Source: Tubulanus polymorphus
Lineage: Eukaryota > Nemertea > Palaeonemertea > Tubulaniformes > Tubulanidae
NCBI RefSeq assembly: GCF_964204645.1
Contig: NC_134029.1
Span: 6,085,001 to 6,149,000, forward strand
Direction of reading: 5' to 3'
DNA length: 64,000 nucleotides
This document shows positions 11,531 through 25,400 of the stretch, in pieces (position 1 is the first letter of the stretch; each line of letters opens with the position of its first letter). The translations under genes and the position numbers were made by a program. The notes beneath the pieces are model-generated. The model saw nothing but the letters and a program-made list of their open reading frames with translations. It had not been told where the DNA came from and ran no database searches.

Positions 11531-14500
11531 ACGGCTGACGATTGGTGCATTTGCTATGATTTAAGGGCGGCGAATTTCGACCCTGAACTGCGAAGGTCGG
11601 CGAAATAACGATTACTGTCCTAGTGTGATGAATCGATGGCCAGATGTAAAGTTTGATTAGCGATAGCGTCGCACATTTTGGGGCTTTGTATCAGATGAGA
11701 TGAACGTCCCTCGGGACGACTATAACAAAAACAACAGAGAACTCCGGAATTCCTGACTAGCGCATAATATTCTCGTTATACCGAAGGAGATAAACTTCCG
11801 TCGGATAAATTGCATAGGTATTCTTTGAGCATGTAGATGTTTCCGGGAGCATTGGCTAATCGGAATGTTTTAACGATTGATTTTCCGTCCTCGCGGTGGC
11901 GGAAAAATAAACACCAGTAAAGTAGATAAGACAGACAAAGACTAGTGTAATAAGGTTAGTCTGTTTTATCATCAGACCTGTCAATATTTGACGTCCTATT
12001 TTATACAAATGAAAGCGAGCTCGTGCTGTTTAAGATCTATTGAAACACACGGCAGATTGCTCTTATTCGTCGTTTTCCTTTGACTGCTAAAAGCTTTTTG
12101 AACACAAACAAAACCAAGTCGGGTTTCACTTTCGGTTATACATGTAGAGCTATTCACACTTGAAAACAGAAGTGACTTTTTACACACATATCGATCGGAA
12201 ACCCGCGATGTTGGAAAAAAATGAAGTAGGGAAACGTTCGGCACAACGAAGTAAGGAAATGATGCGTTATATTTATAGCACGCACGGAGAGGTTGTGTAA
12301 GGTGTCACATAGATGAGATTTTAATGTCTGTCCGGGTAATATATCCATCATTAGGGACTCAGCTAGAAATATCACCTGCCGTGGACGATAGGTATGTATG
12401 GGAACGATAGGAATCATTATCTACTTCCTGGTATTCATTACGACAGACATGTCTAAAGGGGACGATGAGTGGGCCCGTTTCTGGAGAAGTTTTCACCTGC
12501 GTGGTGACAAATAGACCAGAGAAAATCGAAGCCATCGATTGACGTGACTGGACAACATAATGGAGAAAATACCTCGGGGATAATGTGACAAATGGCCACT
12601 TTATTACAATCGAGAAGGTGCAAAAATACAACGCATATATATCTATCAGAAAAGAAACGCAGAAAGAATATGCGCGCTTCGAGAACGGAGCGGAATAGGA
12701 TTCGAACGCGTGAAGTGTGTATTATAAGGTAGGTTGGCAAATTGATGGTAAAAACCGCTGGAAAAAGAAATGAAAGAATAAAAAGTTAACGAGATAGTCT
12801 TCCGCTTAGTCTCTACGGAGACATTACACCTTTATGATGTCACGCTATGTTTATCATGAATACAGAATGGATTCAGTACAAAACCGACATTAGACGACGA
12901 TACTTGTCTTTCGGGGAAGAAACTAAAGAAGTCAAGGAGCTGTATCTATTTCGTTTCGAAATCCACCCCTCGCGGGATCATAAACGATTTGATTCAAAGG
13001 AAAATCGCTGGGTCAATTATTCTCGATGTATCGAAAGGAATTCTCTTTGGCACTTCGGTGAGATGATAATGGCGGGAGATAAATAATGTAAGACATTTTT
13101 GAGACGAAAATTAGCATCAGACGTCGCCAACGCCAATCTCGGAGGTTGTGAACTTCAAGCACCATTCACCACCTAGATACATTTCTATTTTCATTTAATT
13201 GCATACACAGCGCAAAAAAATATGTAATTCGTGTGACAAGATGAGGAATTGATAACCGGCGATTTCTAAGTGTTTCGCGACCGTCCATAAAATCCAAGCC
13301 AACGTCTGCAATAAACATAAAGTGCCTCTTAGCGACTTTTATAGCTACCGCATTGCATTACTTCAGCGGAGAGGGGAAAAACATCGAGGAAACATGTTGA
13401 ACTGCAGATGAGTCGTCGTGTCCGTGTTACAGTGAATGTCGTCTCGAGATATCTCTGGGGATTCGTGTGCTGACCATTCGGAGATCAAACAGGTTCATTT
13501 CGGTAGAATTTTGTACGAATGGACGGAGATTGCTCAGGGAATATCAAAAGGTTTTTGATGCGTAGACAGACAGAGAAAATCCTATAAACAGCGGATGCTT
13601 GGATAAACTGAAAAATATGAATATTTCAAAAAATGCTTCGGAACTCGAAATCCAACCATAGGTTACAGTCGATATAAGGGAACGTTGATGATATTTTTTA
13701 AATGCGTTCATAGAATATTTGAAAATACTTAACAATAACCACGTACACATGGTAAATTCAACTTATGGACTCTAAAACCAATTGATGATGCCCTGTTTCC
13801 CAACTTGCATATAATTCATCCGTGCGGACGGACGCGTAAATGGCCATAAATATTTTAGTATCGGCACATTTTCTAGTAATTTGTAGCACCTGTTATTTCT
13901 GTATGGTTCTATAATTGAATAGTTTTAGAACATTTCAAACATATTCATACAGTATATCAATGAAAATATAGCATTACAACTGAGCGATTACTGACGACTG
14001 ACTCCTAATGAATTCCAATCCTATACCTTCCATGAAACGAAAAGCCGCAGAGCCAAGCATAGGAAATCAATCCTGCATGTTTTCGGTTGCATACACGATA
14101 GAACCGAATTAAGGATTCTACGTAGCATATAGCGAGGGATGGTCTTAAACAAACGTTGAAGTGAATCTTTGTCATTATGATACTGTCGGGTGCAATTCTT
14201 TAGCATATAATCAGGTGTACCAAACATAATCCCCAGACCCCAATTTTATAGACAGGTGTCAACTTGAAACCGTGGGCTGACTCCATTCATTTTTAATTGA
14301 GATTAAAAGTTGACACCAGTTTATACCAGTCCCAGTTTCCGCGCAAAAATAACCGGACACGATAAACAAGTCGATTGAAAAACGGATAAAAGTTGTTACA
14401 CCTTGGAATTTACTTCATAATTGCTACTAACGATCCCCCTTCCTGTTCCGTATCAGGAAATATCAATCATCGACAAATTCGTTTTATGGCTAAAATCGTC

Positions 14501-14929
14501 CATTAAAACGCGCTCAATCCGTCTGATAGCAACTAAACAGTTGTAAAGGTGCTAACATTTATCGGCGTAATTACATCCTGATTATCTTCGCACCAACGCG
14601 ACAAGTGAGCACCATCTTCATCTCGACTATGCTGAGCACACATTTGTCTAAATTACCGCGTTGAAATTGTGTTAATGCGCCCTTAAAACTTCCAAGGGTA
14701 TTCTAAAGCAAATTGGATTTTGCGCTCCCACTGAGAAATTAATTCGACTTCATTTTGGATTGCCTCCTTTCTTTGATTGAGAAACCTCGAATTGGAAAAT
14801 CTTTATACCCAGTACGAATAGAGTCAACAAATTTAACCCCGCAGCACTGGATCAAAAATGTTGATTTCGTAAGATTAATTTTATTCTACGTTGTTTTGCT
14901 CTGTGGTAATCAGAGTAATAGCCGCGACC

Positions 14930-14975
14930 AAACGGAGACGATTTGACCCGGGCCAAATTGGTCGCGTGTGAATAG
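14930..14975. mobile_element. Short relative of the 11283-11530 element
   Basis: CGGAGACGATTTGACCCG is followed directly by GGCCAAATTGGTCGCGTGTG. The left half matches the reverse complement of the right end of the 11283 element (CGGAGACGATTTGGCCCG). It looks like an internally deleted copy with the two ends almost joined. Confidence 0.4.
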
Positions 14976-17233
14976 TTGTTCAATAGTTCAATAGTTGTTG
15001 AATGTATTCGGTATGGTTCTCCGCAGTCCATAAAGAGAAAGGTCAGCACTAAAATTATTCGCCTAATTGAAAATAACGAAGGACAAATCAGCCTTGGCAA
15101 ATTATCCTTGACTCTCAAGATAATTGTCTTTTTAAACTCGGAGATAAACGCAAATAAGATCCACCGGTTTTATGGCTTTATCGTGGTCATCTTAACACAC
15201 ATTCCCCCACAAGAGTATCGCAGATAGGCGATGAAAATACTGCAAGAAAATCTCATTGCGCGCCGCCCCATCCATAGCACTCTAAAAATTGGTTGAAATT
15301 GGAGACAACATTTTTCATGCAGAGTGGAAAAATTCATTCGCAGAAAATCAACTGAATATGTATCATTTGCGATAAAACCACAAGCTTCGTCGATGTATGA
15401 TAACGGCATGTTTTCCACAGTATTGAATCCACAGGTTCGAGTTTCTATTTCCTATATAACGGTTGTGAAAATATTCGATCTTTTTTTATCTACACAGTAG
15501 TCAAGATATAAACCTTGTTCTTTTACAGCAACAAATGCTGTAAATATACTTATAAACCGATCTGCACATCATTTGCCGACGAGTTGTTTTTTTAGCGTCT
15601 ACTGTGCCCTCTTGAGACGAGTGTTAAATCGGAAGTTGGATCATGTTATTTCGTGTTATATCATGTTATATTTATTTACGGCTGAGTAATTGCACCATGA
15701 GCCGGTGTAGTTGCCGCTTCCCGCAAATCAGATGTTCGTTATTAGAAACACCAGATTTTCGGTTTGATCGCGGAATGAGATGTTGTTGATTGATAAGAAT
15801 TAATCGGATTGCCGCCCTATGTAATCCTCGACATCCTTCTTCCGCACTTTTACGATTTAGGTTCATAGCGAAGATATAGAACATGCAATGGTTAACTGCT
15901 CACAACAACGGACAACACGCAACATAAAACCGAGATCAATGTCACAAACTGTCTTAAGACTTCAAGGTTCAATTCGAGATTTTTATATCATTTCTAATTG
16001 ACATTTTTCTTTTAAAAAGAAGAAGAATTCGGCTTTAAGCATAACATTTAAACTACAACGACATTACGAGAATATTGAAATCGGACTATATTAACCTTAT
16101 CGTTAGAATCTTTACCTCGCGGAGTCGTTTTTTATTCCGACATTCGAAAGAATGCAGGAATGTAGAGTTCTTACTGTTATAAACACAAATTGTATCCGGC
16201 GAATTCGAAGCGCGTCTTGTAAATAATTCATTATATCGAATTCTAACATGATTAAGACCACGCTGAGATCATAGATGATGGATCGCGGTCCACGCGAAGG
16301 AACCGTTATTAAACAACCACTCCACGATCGTTTTGAGTATAAAAAGAGATTCTATGGGACTCGCTGTCGCATCCACACGTCACCGCAGACACGCTCACAA
16401 ATACGATTACGGAGTTGAGGATATTCGATAGAATAACATGAAAAGACCAACTCATGAAGGGGAATATCTTGAAGTATCATATTACAACTTTCGTTCTTCC
16501 ATCTCGACCGACTAATGATAGATCCTGACGACTTTGATCTCGAACGTTCAGGCGCCGTCGAATATCTGATGAAAAGAAAAAAACTTTCTATGACGGTCTG
16601 ATTCGATGAACGGCGCCATTATTTTCAACGGCATTTGATCGAAGTAACCAACGATGAATCATGTTAAGAAGTAGAAAGCGTCGTAGTTTGTCATTAGTTA
16701 GTCGCGACCAGTTAGTTATCTTCAACTCAGATAAGACTCCAGGAACGTTACGGAACTCCGTAATCCCAATACTGCTTAATACATGCTTTCATTTAGACAG
16801 AGCAAGGACTGTTTTATTAGAGTCTATGAAAGCAATCTGCAATAAAATCACATTATATTTTCGGGATGTTCAGACCGAAGGATTAATTGATTATCCAACA
16901 GGCGTTGTAAATGGGTCTGCACTGTCGAGTCCACTCGATAAGTAACATACATTACACGTGAACTTGGAAAATACCAAATCCTAGATTACGTTTATAGTCT
17001 AAAAATGTGGTTGTTCGTGCGCTTAAACAATTTTCACACGACACATGCGCACTTAAAATGGCACCTACGGATCAGCCATCAGCGTATCAGCGTTTTGTTT
17101 ATTCAGGAGTCGGGGAAAGTATTTGAATGACGTTCAAGTGTAAGAAGGTTTAGTTTAAAAATGCATAAGCGTATTGAGCGCATCATTTTAAGCGAATTAT
17201 GGCAGTTCTGTTGCTTTCAACGACCAGGGGGAA

Positions 17234-17425
17234 CTTCGGTTTTCGTAGCTAGTCGACTATAAGTGGTCGGAACTAATAACCGAACGCACTAGTTTGGTCG
17301 TAACGTATACAGTCGGCCCTCTTGGAACTGGGCCCGAACCACAGCGACCGTGCTCAATCCCGTGGTCGACAAGTTCCGACTAATTGACATTCGGTTTCAT
17401 TTACTTCGACTAACTCCGATAACCT
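17234..17425. mobile_element. MITE-like element, family A, copy 1
   Basis: It contains AGTCGACTATAAGTGGTCGG near the left end and an inverted, weaker copy (TTACTTCGACTAAC) near the right end. It aligns along its length with the reverse complement of 63532-63740, sharing AGTGGTCGGAA, CAGCGACCGTGCTCAAT, GTGGTCGAC and ATTCGGTTTCA in the same order. There is no open frame, so it would be a non-autonomous DNA transposon. Confidence 0.7.
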
Positions 17426-18619
17426 AAGTTCGCCCTGAATGCTTATTTCAAGAACTTATTCCAAATTGGAACGTAGTTCTCGGAAATCGTGGAATGGTAT
17501 TTACGGCTGAATTATATGAGTCAAAGGAATTTCAGATTTCGATTTATAGTTGCATGTAATGACGGTGTGAAGCATTTTATATATCGGGGTTAGAAGCGAG
17601 ATTAACGTGAGTTGTGATACACGACACCACATCAGTTCAGGGACGAATCGTCAAATCGATAGTTAGTAACGGCAAGATGTGGAGAGAAAGTGCGAAACGT
17701 TCAAGTGCCGCTTTTTATGAACCGTGGAAGAAAGGAATATTAGTCTCGCTGCAACGCTGAACATTTCATCCGGCATGATCATTTGTTCTTTAATTGAGAG
17801 CGTCGTGACGTTAATGTTAGAAGTACATCATGTTCAATTCTTTGCATAGCTCACGGCACTCCGCAATTTTCTCTCTGCCCCGACATGGCTGGGGATTTCG
17901 GCTGCGGTGTTCAAATCCACACGCGCGAGTTTTGGCGTGCTTTGTTTGTAGAAACTTATCTCGAGTTGACAGGAAGAGGCAGCTGGCAAAGTGTCAATCG
18001 AACTGGGACTCGCGAGAAGACGAGCTGAGAATGAACGTCTCACATGCCTTCTTTATCTAGGACGACACAGATCCCCAATGACCGACATAGAAGCCTTGGT
18101 GATTATTCTTACACGTGCGTTCTCATGTGACATCTCATAATTCATTTTTAAACCGGATTTGAATGCATTCGTGATTCGTGACGCGATTCTAAAATATTTT
18201 TTTTCCATATGGAATCTATCATTAGACAAATTAGTCATAGATTATACATACTTGAATATTCTTACTTAATCATTATTCTTTTCATTATTCATCATTCATG
18301 ATGTACGCGGATGTTGTCGCGGTGACCCGAATCTAGAGGTTTGGGCGTCGACGAAAACCCTTGGGAATTCTAAGAAGCCAACATTGTTGGATTTAATAAT
18401 CCGTCAAAATAATACTGTAAACGGAGTTTATAATTACCACAGATCCCCAAATCACCGGACGCGAATTCCCCTTCCCCGGACAAAACCGAAGCACATGTAC
18501 CCCCATTGCCTCTAGTCAGAATATTAATATTGACGTGTGTGAACTGTAAAATTGATTAATTAGCGATGAATTAATTCCCAATTGATTTCCTAGATTGGAG
18601 TTGGTCAATATTGCGATTT

Positions 18620-18641
18620 GTATGTACATGCATGTACATAC
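18620..18641. repeat. Perfect 22-bp palindrome
   Basis: A self-complementary sequence built from GTATGTACATG and its inverse. It is intergenic with no assigned function. Confidence 0.6.
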
Positions 18642-21600
18642 TTATTTGTATATAATGTACTAACTTCGATAAGGTATGGTTGTTGCGGACCCGAGTAATT
18701 TCCATTCTATTCATTGCTAAATACTGATAGCTTATTCTGATTAATTGAGAGACCAAGCGTTGATATTTAGATTCTGGTGGCGAAAACCCGATAAAATGTT
18801 TATGATGAGCTAGACGCAGTCGGCGCAATGTAGTGAATATAGTGGTCAGTCAAAACTCTTACAGCGATCGTTAATTTATCTGATCGAATTCAGCCATCTC
18901 GACGCCAGACGTGAGCGTTTAATTAGCTGATTGAATAGCCCGTCAATTTATCGACCGAGTCTGGTCGATCGAATTGATCAAGCATCCTGAATTGTTAATC
19001 TTTTTTTATTTTTTTTTTGTCCGCGTATCAATTTCTTCGTAAATGTCTTTAGTCGCGCCTTGTAGTAATCATTTCGTCTACGCTCCAAGGCCGCGCCGGG
19101 AACAGTGACAAATTTGCTGTGGTCTGGAATTATTTTGCCGGCTCCGACTGCTACGGCATTAATTTGATTAAACGACTGATTTACCGGAGTCGTTAAAACC
19201 GAAAAGACGTCTCGCTTTAATCCCCGAGAGAATTGCTCGGATGCCCGGCGGTATTCGTTCGAAACAATCTCCCCGTAACAAGTCGACGACGCCCATATTG
19301 GTATAAAACTTCTAAATTGAAGAAAATCGTGTTAAGCGGGGTTGAATTTTATGGCATTGGCTTTTGGGTATTGCAAGCTTCGACATGTTTTATTTCATTT
19401 AATTACGCCGTCTATTTGTCACTTGATCGACGGTAAACATCAAGTCTCCTAAATTTGGAATACAGAAACAATTTTTTCCGTTTTATATGGCTTCGAGTGA
19501 CATCTTAAATGTTGATTCTTTTATCTATCTTGCTCAAAAACAAAATCTATTCAATGCACTACAATTTTTATATGTTTAATCTAATTCTTGAACGTACGTT
19601 GAAATAAGGTCGAGAGTTTTAACTAAATTGATTTACCAAACTACGATGATTTATGGCGCAGCACAGAACGCATTTTTCTTTTCATTTTTAATGAATAACT
19701 ATGAATAATCATCAACCATTTTGCATTTGAATCAAGTGTCTCGCCGATGACAAAAAGTGCGTCAACGGTATTGAAAAGGCTAATGGCATTTTCACTTTTT
19801 AACTCCTTCTTTTGCGGTTTTCGTCGCGTTCCGCTGCGGTTTTTAAAGAAATAAAATAATGTCAACGATTCCTGCAAAGTTCCAGCTGTTACTGAATAGA
19901 AACATAACTAAACCAAATATTATATCATTACACAATGCAAATCCCACAATGGATTCCGTTGATAATATAACGCAATTGAATAAAAGAGTGGTTTAATCAA
20001 TAACACACTGACGGGGTCTTTTTATCTAAAAATACACACATACCCCATAAAGATCACGGTCGCTTTTTCTGAACGTTTCAGATTTTAGATTTCTTAAGTC
20101 ATATCGAAATCGAGTTTGTTTCATTGACAAATGATAAATTACTCTAGACGTAAAACCGGCTCAACACTGTGAGCACATGAAATGTAAGTCCGACAATCAC
20201 ACGATCGAAAAAAACTGTAAGCACTTGTTTCAATAAGAGGCACATGCTTATGGTTATTCATAGTTGAAAGGCCATTTGGGAGATTCTTTTCCAGTTTTCT
20301 TGCGGCGCGTACGTTTCGAGCAATTTGTTTCAATTTCTGTTGTTGTCGTGAGAGGTCTCAAGCATATCAAATGCAAATGAGTGCAAAGAATGAAAAGAAT
20401 TCGCGATACGTGTTCGTTCGTCGTCAATGAAAGAACTCAACAAGAAATTGAAATATTGATATAGGGTATATAATGTATTGTAATTTTGGATCGTTAGAAA
20501 CCACTCAATGATTTCTTTTACGTTCGTGTAGAAGCGAGAACAAAATGATAAACGATTGAGCCTTATATATCCTCATAAAACCTGCTCATTGGTTTTACCT
20601 GGTAAAAAGAGGATTTCAAACCTAGGACGTAAACGAATAGGAAACAGCATGATTAAGAATTGATACTGTTAATATCGCTATACCTTATAACTTTAGACAT
20701 AGAGCACCCTCGTTAAATACTTGTCCTTTTTAGATACTATCTCAATGAATACTGTTTGCAATAATACCTTATTGATTTATACAATCGTATTTAATATAGG
20801 TGCCAGTTTCTATGACACGATTTTGTTGGAAACTCATCAATCAATTTCAAAATGAGAAGCAAATAAAAAAACCAATGCATTGCAACATATCAAAGAACGA
20901 GTTATTAACGGACTTATATAGTTGAATGAATATCGTACTAGAGTTACTAAAGTATAGCCTCCTACCTTGACTTGACAGATGAATAAAGTTTTGGCGTCGT
21001 CTTAAAGCTCCTCGTCCTGGTCGATGTTATTCCCACTACTGCCGTTAAGTATCTATATAATAACCACGTGCGGCGTTCTTCTTTATATACGCGCTATAAT
21101 GAACGCTGCAACTTTTTAAATACGTATTATAGATCCCGAAAGCCTGTTACGAAAGGGACATATGGCACGCGGTCTTTACGCTGATTGGTCGATCGCGCGG
21201 TTTCCTCCATCCAGACCCTGGAGTAAATACCGTCGCGATCGCGTTTAAAACTTCGCTAGTTCTGGGATATGGAGAGTAAGTGCAGTGGGAGGCCGACGCA
21301 ACACGGCTGGGAACGCGAAGCTACACCGATGGCGTGATTGCAATTTCATCCACTCTCCTGATGATCGAGAGAGCGGCGAAATCTGAGGGGCACGAACAGC
21401 CGCGTTGCAGTATCAATGCAACGACGTGAATGCATTTTGCGTCGATTTATCCCATTTCCAGAACGACTAGCAAAACGCGGATCCGATTTAAGATTAGTGG
21501 TAATCATTCCGTTCGATTCTTCAAAGATCACTAAGGGCGACCGAGTAAAATGATAAACGGTTACGCTAAGCGTTTGTTGATGATGTCATCAATTCTGCAT

Positions 21601-22405
21601 TATCTGACAACGTTAAAATATCAAAACGGAACGCTGGAGTACGTCAGTTCTATTCTATCAATTCTATATACGCGGGAAAACGATGAGAATAAAAGATACC
21701 CCCTGGACCCACGCCTAGAGCGCTATGGACTGGAGTAATGATGGTAAGGGTAATAACGACAACTGATAAAACGACACTTATATAGCGTATGACAATAAAG
21801 ATCTTTATTCGTTTCTTCAAGGGAGCGATGTAGGAACATTAAACCATTATTTTATATCAGATTTACTAAGGACAATGCGTGAAAGCTAAACCCCGGTGGA
21901 ACTAGTTGATATACGTGATCTTAACGTCAAACATCAAGTGCGTTTTCCACTTATTATGTGAAGAAAATATAAAAAATCGCATTTAGTAATATATATTCAG
22001 CGAGAGATGACGTTTGATGTCCGATGCATTTGCCGCATATGTGCATCCAAGCGATAAGACCATGTCCGAAACTTATTAATCACGATAACCCCCACTATGC
22101 GACACTTACAATGCAGCACAATATTACGGTCCGCATGATAAAAAGTGATTACGCCGAGAAAACCTTATCGTTTCTGATTGATTAGGCCATAATGGTGAGT
22201 GGAGATGAAACGATGACCACTCGACATGCAGGACGTGATATTAAGCGCGCGGCCCGATAGCTAATAAATAAAAACAAGTTCATTTCTGATGCATAGGAAA
22301 AGTGGCGATTAAGTATCTCGTCCAAAACGCAGCTGATTACAAAAATACCATGTCAGTGCGCGAGCTGTATACCAGACACATTTACAGAAGTTTATGTACC
22401 TATCG

Positions 22406-22444
22406 ACGTATAAACTAGATTAAGTTTAGATCTAGTTTATACGT
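22406..22444. repeat. Hairpin with perfect 15-bp arms
   Basis: ACGTATAAACTAGAT is followed by a 9-base loop and its exact reverse complement. It is intergenic, and neither neighbour explains it. Confidence 0.6.
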
Positions 22445-25400
22445 CCGTGATGTATCAGAGCACACACATACATGTACGTAACTTGAATTTCACACGTCTT
22501 CATATCGCTATAATTGATCTTGCGGATGCAGGCCCTCAGATAAGTGAGCGTGATTTATCCGTAGGGATAAAACTGGCCTTGGATGTTTTCATCCACCGGC
22601 AGTATATCCTTAGAGATAGTCGGCATAGAAATACTTCTTTTCTCGATATTATCCGGTACTTTTGAGTCGATAACGATGTTATAGCGAGTTATTCGCAGAG
22701 TTCAATGACTCAACATTTAAGCATCAAACGTACGAAAGGAGACGGTTATGGGGTAGGGGCATAATTCCAACGCGAAGATGATACAAGAATGTATGTAACC
22801 TGTTGAATAATGATGCACTGTGGGTTCGAAGGTTCAGACGATGCGTTTACCTTTTGGCTTCAGATGCGCAAGATTGCGGCAATGTTTATGAGCTTTCGTG
22901 CTCGAGACGGACGAGGGAACAATCGATTACCCGTGGGGTTAATTCTGAGGTTATAACCGAAGTGAGGACTGCAGCAATAACATTCTCTGGGAATCATAAA
23001 AACGACCACTGCATGAATGAGATTAGTTATAACAGGGAGGTGGTTAAATCTAGGTAAATCTTGGTGAAACGCTGTAACAGATGAGAAAAAAGTACTTCGT
23101 TGAAAATGGTCTATGATGGCACCTCATACGTTTCAGAAAAGTTTATTTTTGCAAGACAGCAACTAAAAGTTTGTAAAACAATTAGAAAGTGAAAGTTTTG
23201 AAGTGAATTTTCGAATTCAAACCATCAATGATTTTCAAACTCGGAGTAAACGTCGAAAATATCTTATAGATTATGTCTACGACGCTTCCATTAATCTAAT
23301 GAATACGATGATAGAGGTCTATGACCCGGACCAGTTTGCCGTATGATGGGGGAATGTGAAGATTACTGATGGAAATGTCACCATCCACAATTTCGCATGT
23401 CTTTGTCATTTAGCTTTTGCGATGGTATATCGGGATCATCACGCCTAATTATAGTTCTGTCGCGTGTATACCGTCGTCTACTAGTCTGTCTGGCCGTTCA
23501 CGCAAATTGTTCCTCTATGCGTCGATCGCCACCTTCTGTTTCGATTAACACGTTGTGGTGTGTAACCATACCGGGACTAATTGGAGTGAACTTCCACGGA
23601 AGGACGGGGTGTGATAGAAATCATTCAAGGCGTTTGCCTGTGTATAGCTGATGAACTGTTTAAGCTGCTGATGAGCTGATGAAATGTTTGTCTCTGTTCT
23701 ACTCGGAAGTGGGAACGAAATTCGAAAATGTTTTGATAATTTGTCTGTACTTAATTTTTGTAAAGCATAAGCAATAAACGATATAATGATATTGTTTATT
23801 GAGTCAAAGTTTAACTTAACTTGTATGACATAATGAAAATTATAAATTGACTTATTAGCACCGGTATAAATGACTCGCTTTCTACATTGTGGATCGTAAA
23901 TGAGTAATGCCTTTTAATTAACCATTTATAATTGACCCTCAGCTCAGAAATCGAGGAATAAATGGTTAAATTATGGACTTGTCTTGTAATAGAAAAACAA
24001 TAGAAAACTACTCGGGGGACATCGTTTTGTATCGTCATTGGAGGTTACCAGCCCAAAAGCGAATATGAAGAAACCCTGCAATAACCAGAGATTAGCGGTA
24101 TAACTAATTAATCTTCGTAAATTTGATAAGAATTTTATACTTACAATGACGAGCCACCACTGGTTCTACACGTAAGTACATTAGATTACGATTACCGTAT
24201 AATTTTTTTTCTATACGTACTTGTGCTTAATGCAATCTGTAATAAATTATGCAGAGATAATTGTACCGTGCAAATTAATTTTTGTTCGAACGAAATTGAA
24301 TTTAGGGATTGTCATTTGCAGTATTGAATCTAAGACTAATATGGTTTGAATTTGACATGAGTAGTACGATCAAATTCCATTTCACCATCGCATAGATCGC
24401 ACGATCTAAATTATCATCAATTATTATGATTCGGATAGCAAAAATACAAATTATAATAATTGACATCTCTTTTATGAAATATTCAATTCAACTACGTTCC
24501 GGTATTTTTTTCTTCGCTCTATTCTCATTGGAAGACACTCATATTGCTTTCGACAAAAAATAGATTTACAGCCATCATTCGAAGACAATTATGAAGAGAT
24601 GAAAAACTAAAAAACCTATATATCCGAATATTAGATTACTGCCACTAAAATCAACATTTTACTTGTAGTAGATTTATTTTCCATTTCGTCAAATTATCGA
24701 CATACAATTGGATTCTATTGACACGTTGATAAAAAAATTGTTCACTCCTTTTGAAATAAACTATTAATAATCTATGGAAAATATCGAATATTTCAATTAT
24801 TTACGAAGCACTCGGGCTAATGAGGATGCGACTATTGTTGCTGCAATCGCCGCGCATGCGATGAAATAAACTGGGTTGAGAGCCTCGATAACAAACGATA
24901 TCGTACACAATACCCGCCCAATAATTAACGAAATATTGTATTAGATTAAGGTCTCTCTTTGCAAGTTGACTTTGAACTTCGAAGATCTTCACGCAGTCCT
25001 AAAGGAGATATGGAAAGTAATGTGTGTACAAATATAATATTCATCACTTGAATCCAATTGAATCTTTAAGATCCCTGCTTTGTTATGTTAACTGCACCAA
25101 AACACAAGAATATATTTCAGAACGTTTCATTCCGTTAAAAAAACAAATTTCAAGCATTACAAGAACTCGGCAACCGATAGTATATTTGATTTTCAGTTGA
25201 ATATCGCATTCAAACTTTTGGATGTTATTTAGTTGTGTCAGTGTTCGAGCTCATAAAGTTTAGATGACGCCATTTAAGGAATATTATGTTATTCCGAACC
25301 AGTAAAATTAATTACCATTTTTATCTTGACATTCACACGGTATCAAATAACGAAGTAGCCTTCCCAAACTTGAAATCTCTTCGGTGTCGTTGATTTAGAA

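Noticed and set aside
12700-12720. GGATTCGAACGCG resembling a minus-strand Pol III B box
   Set aside because: No A box at suitable distance and no stem structure around it.
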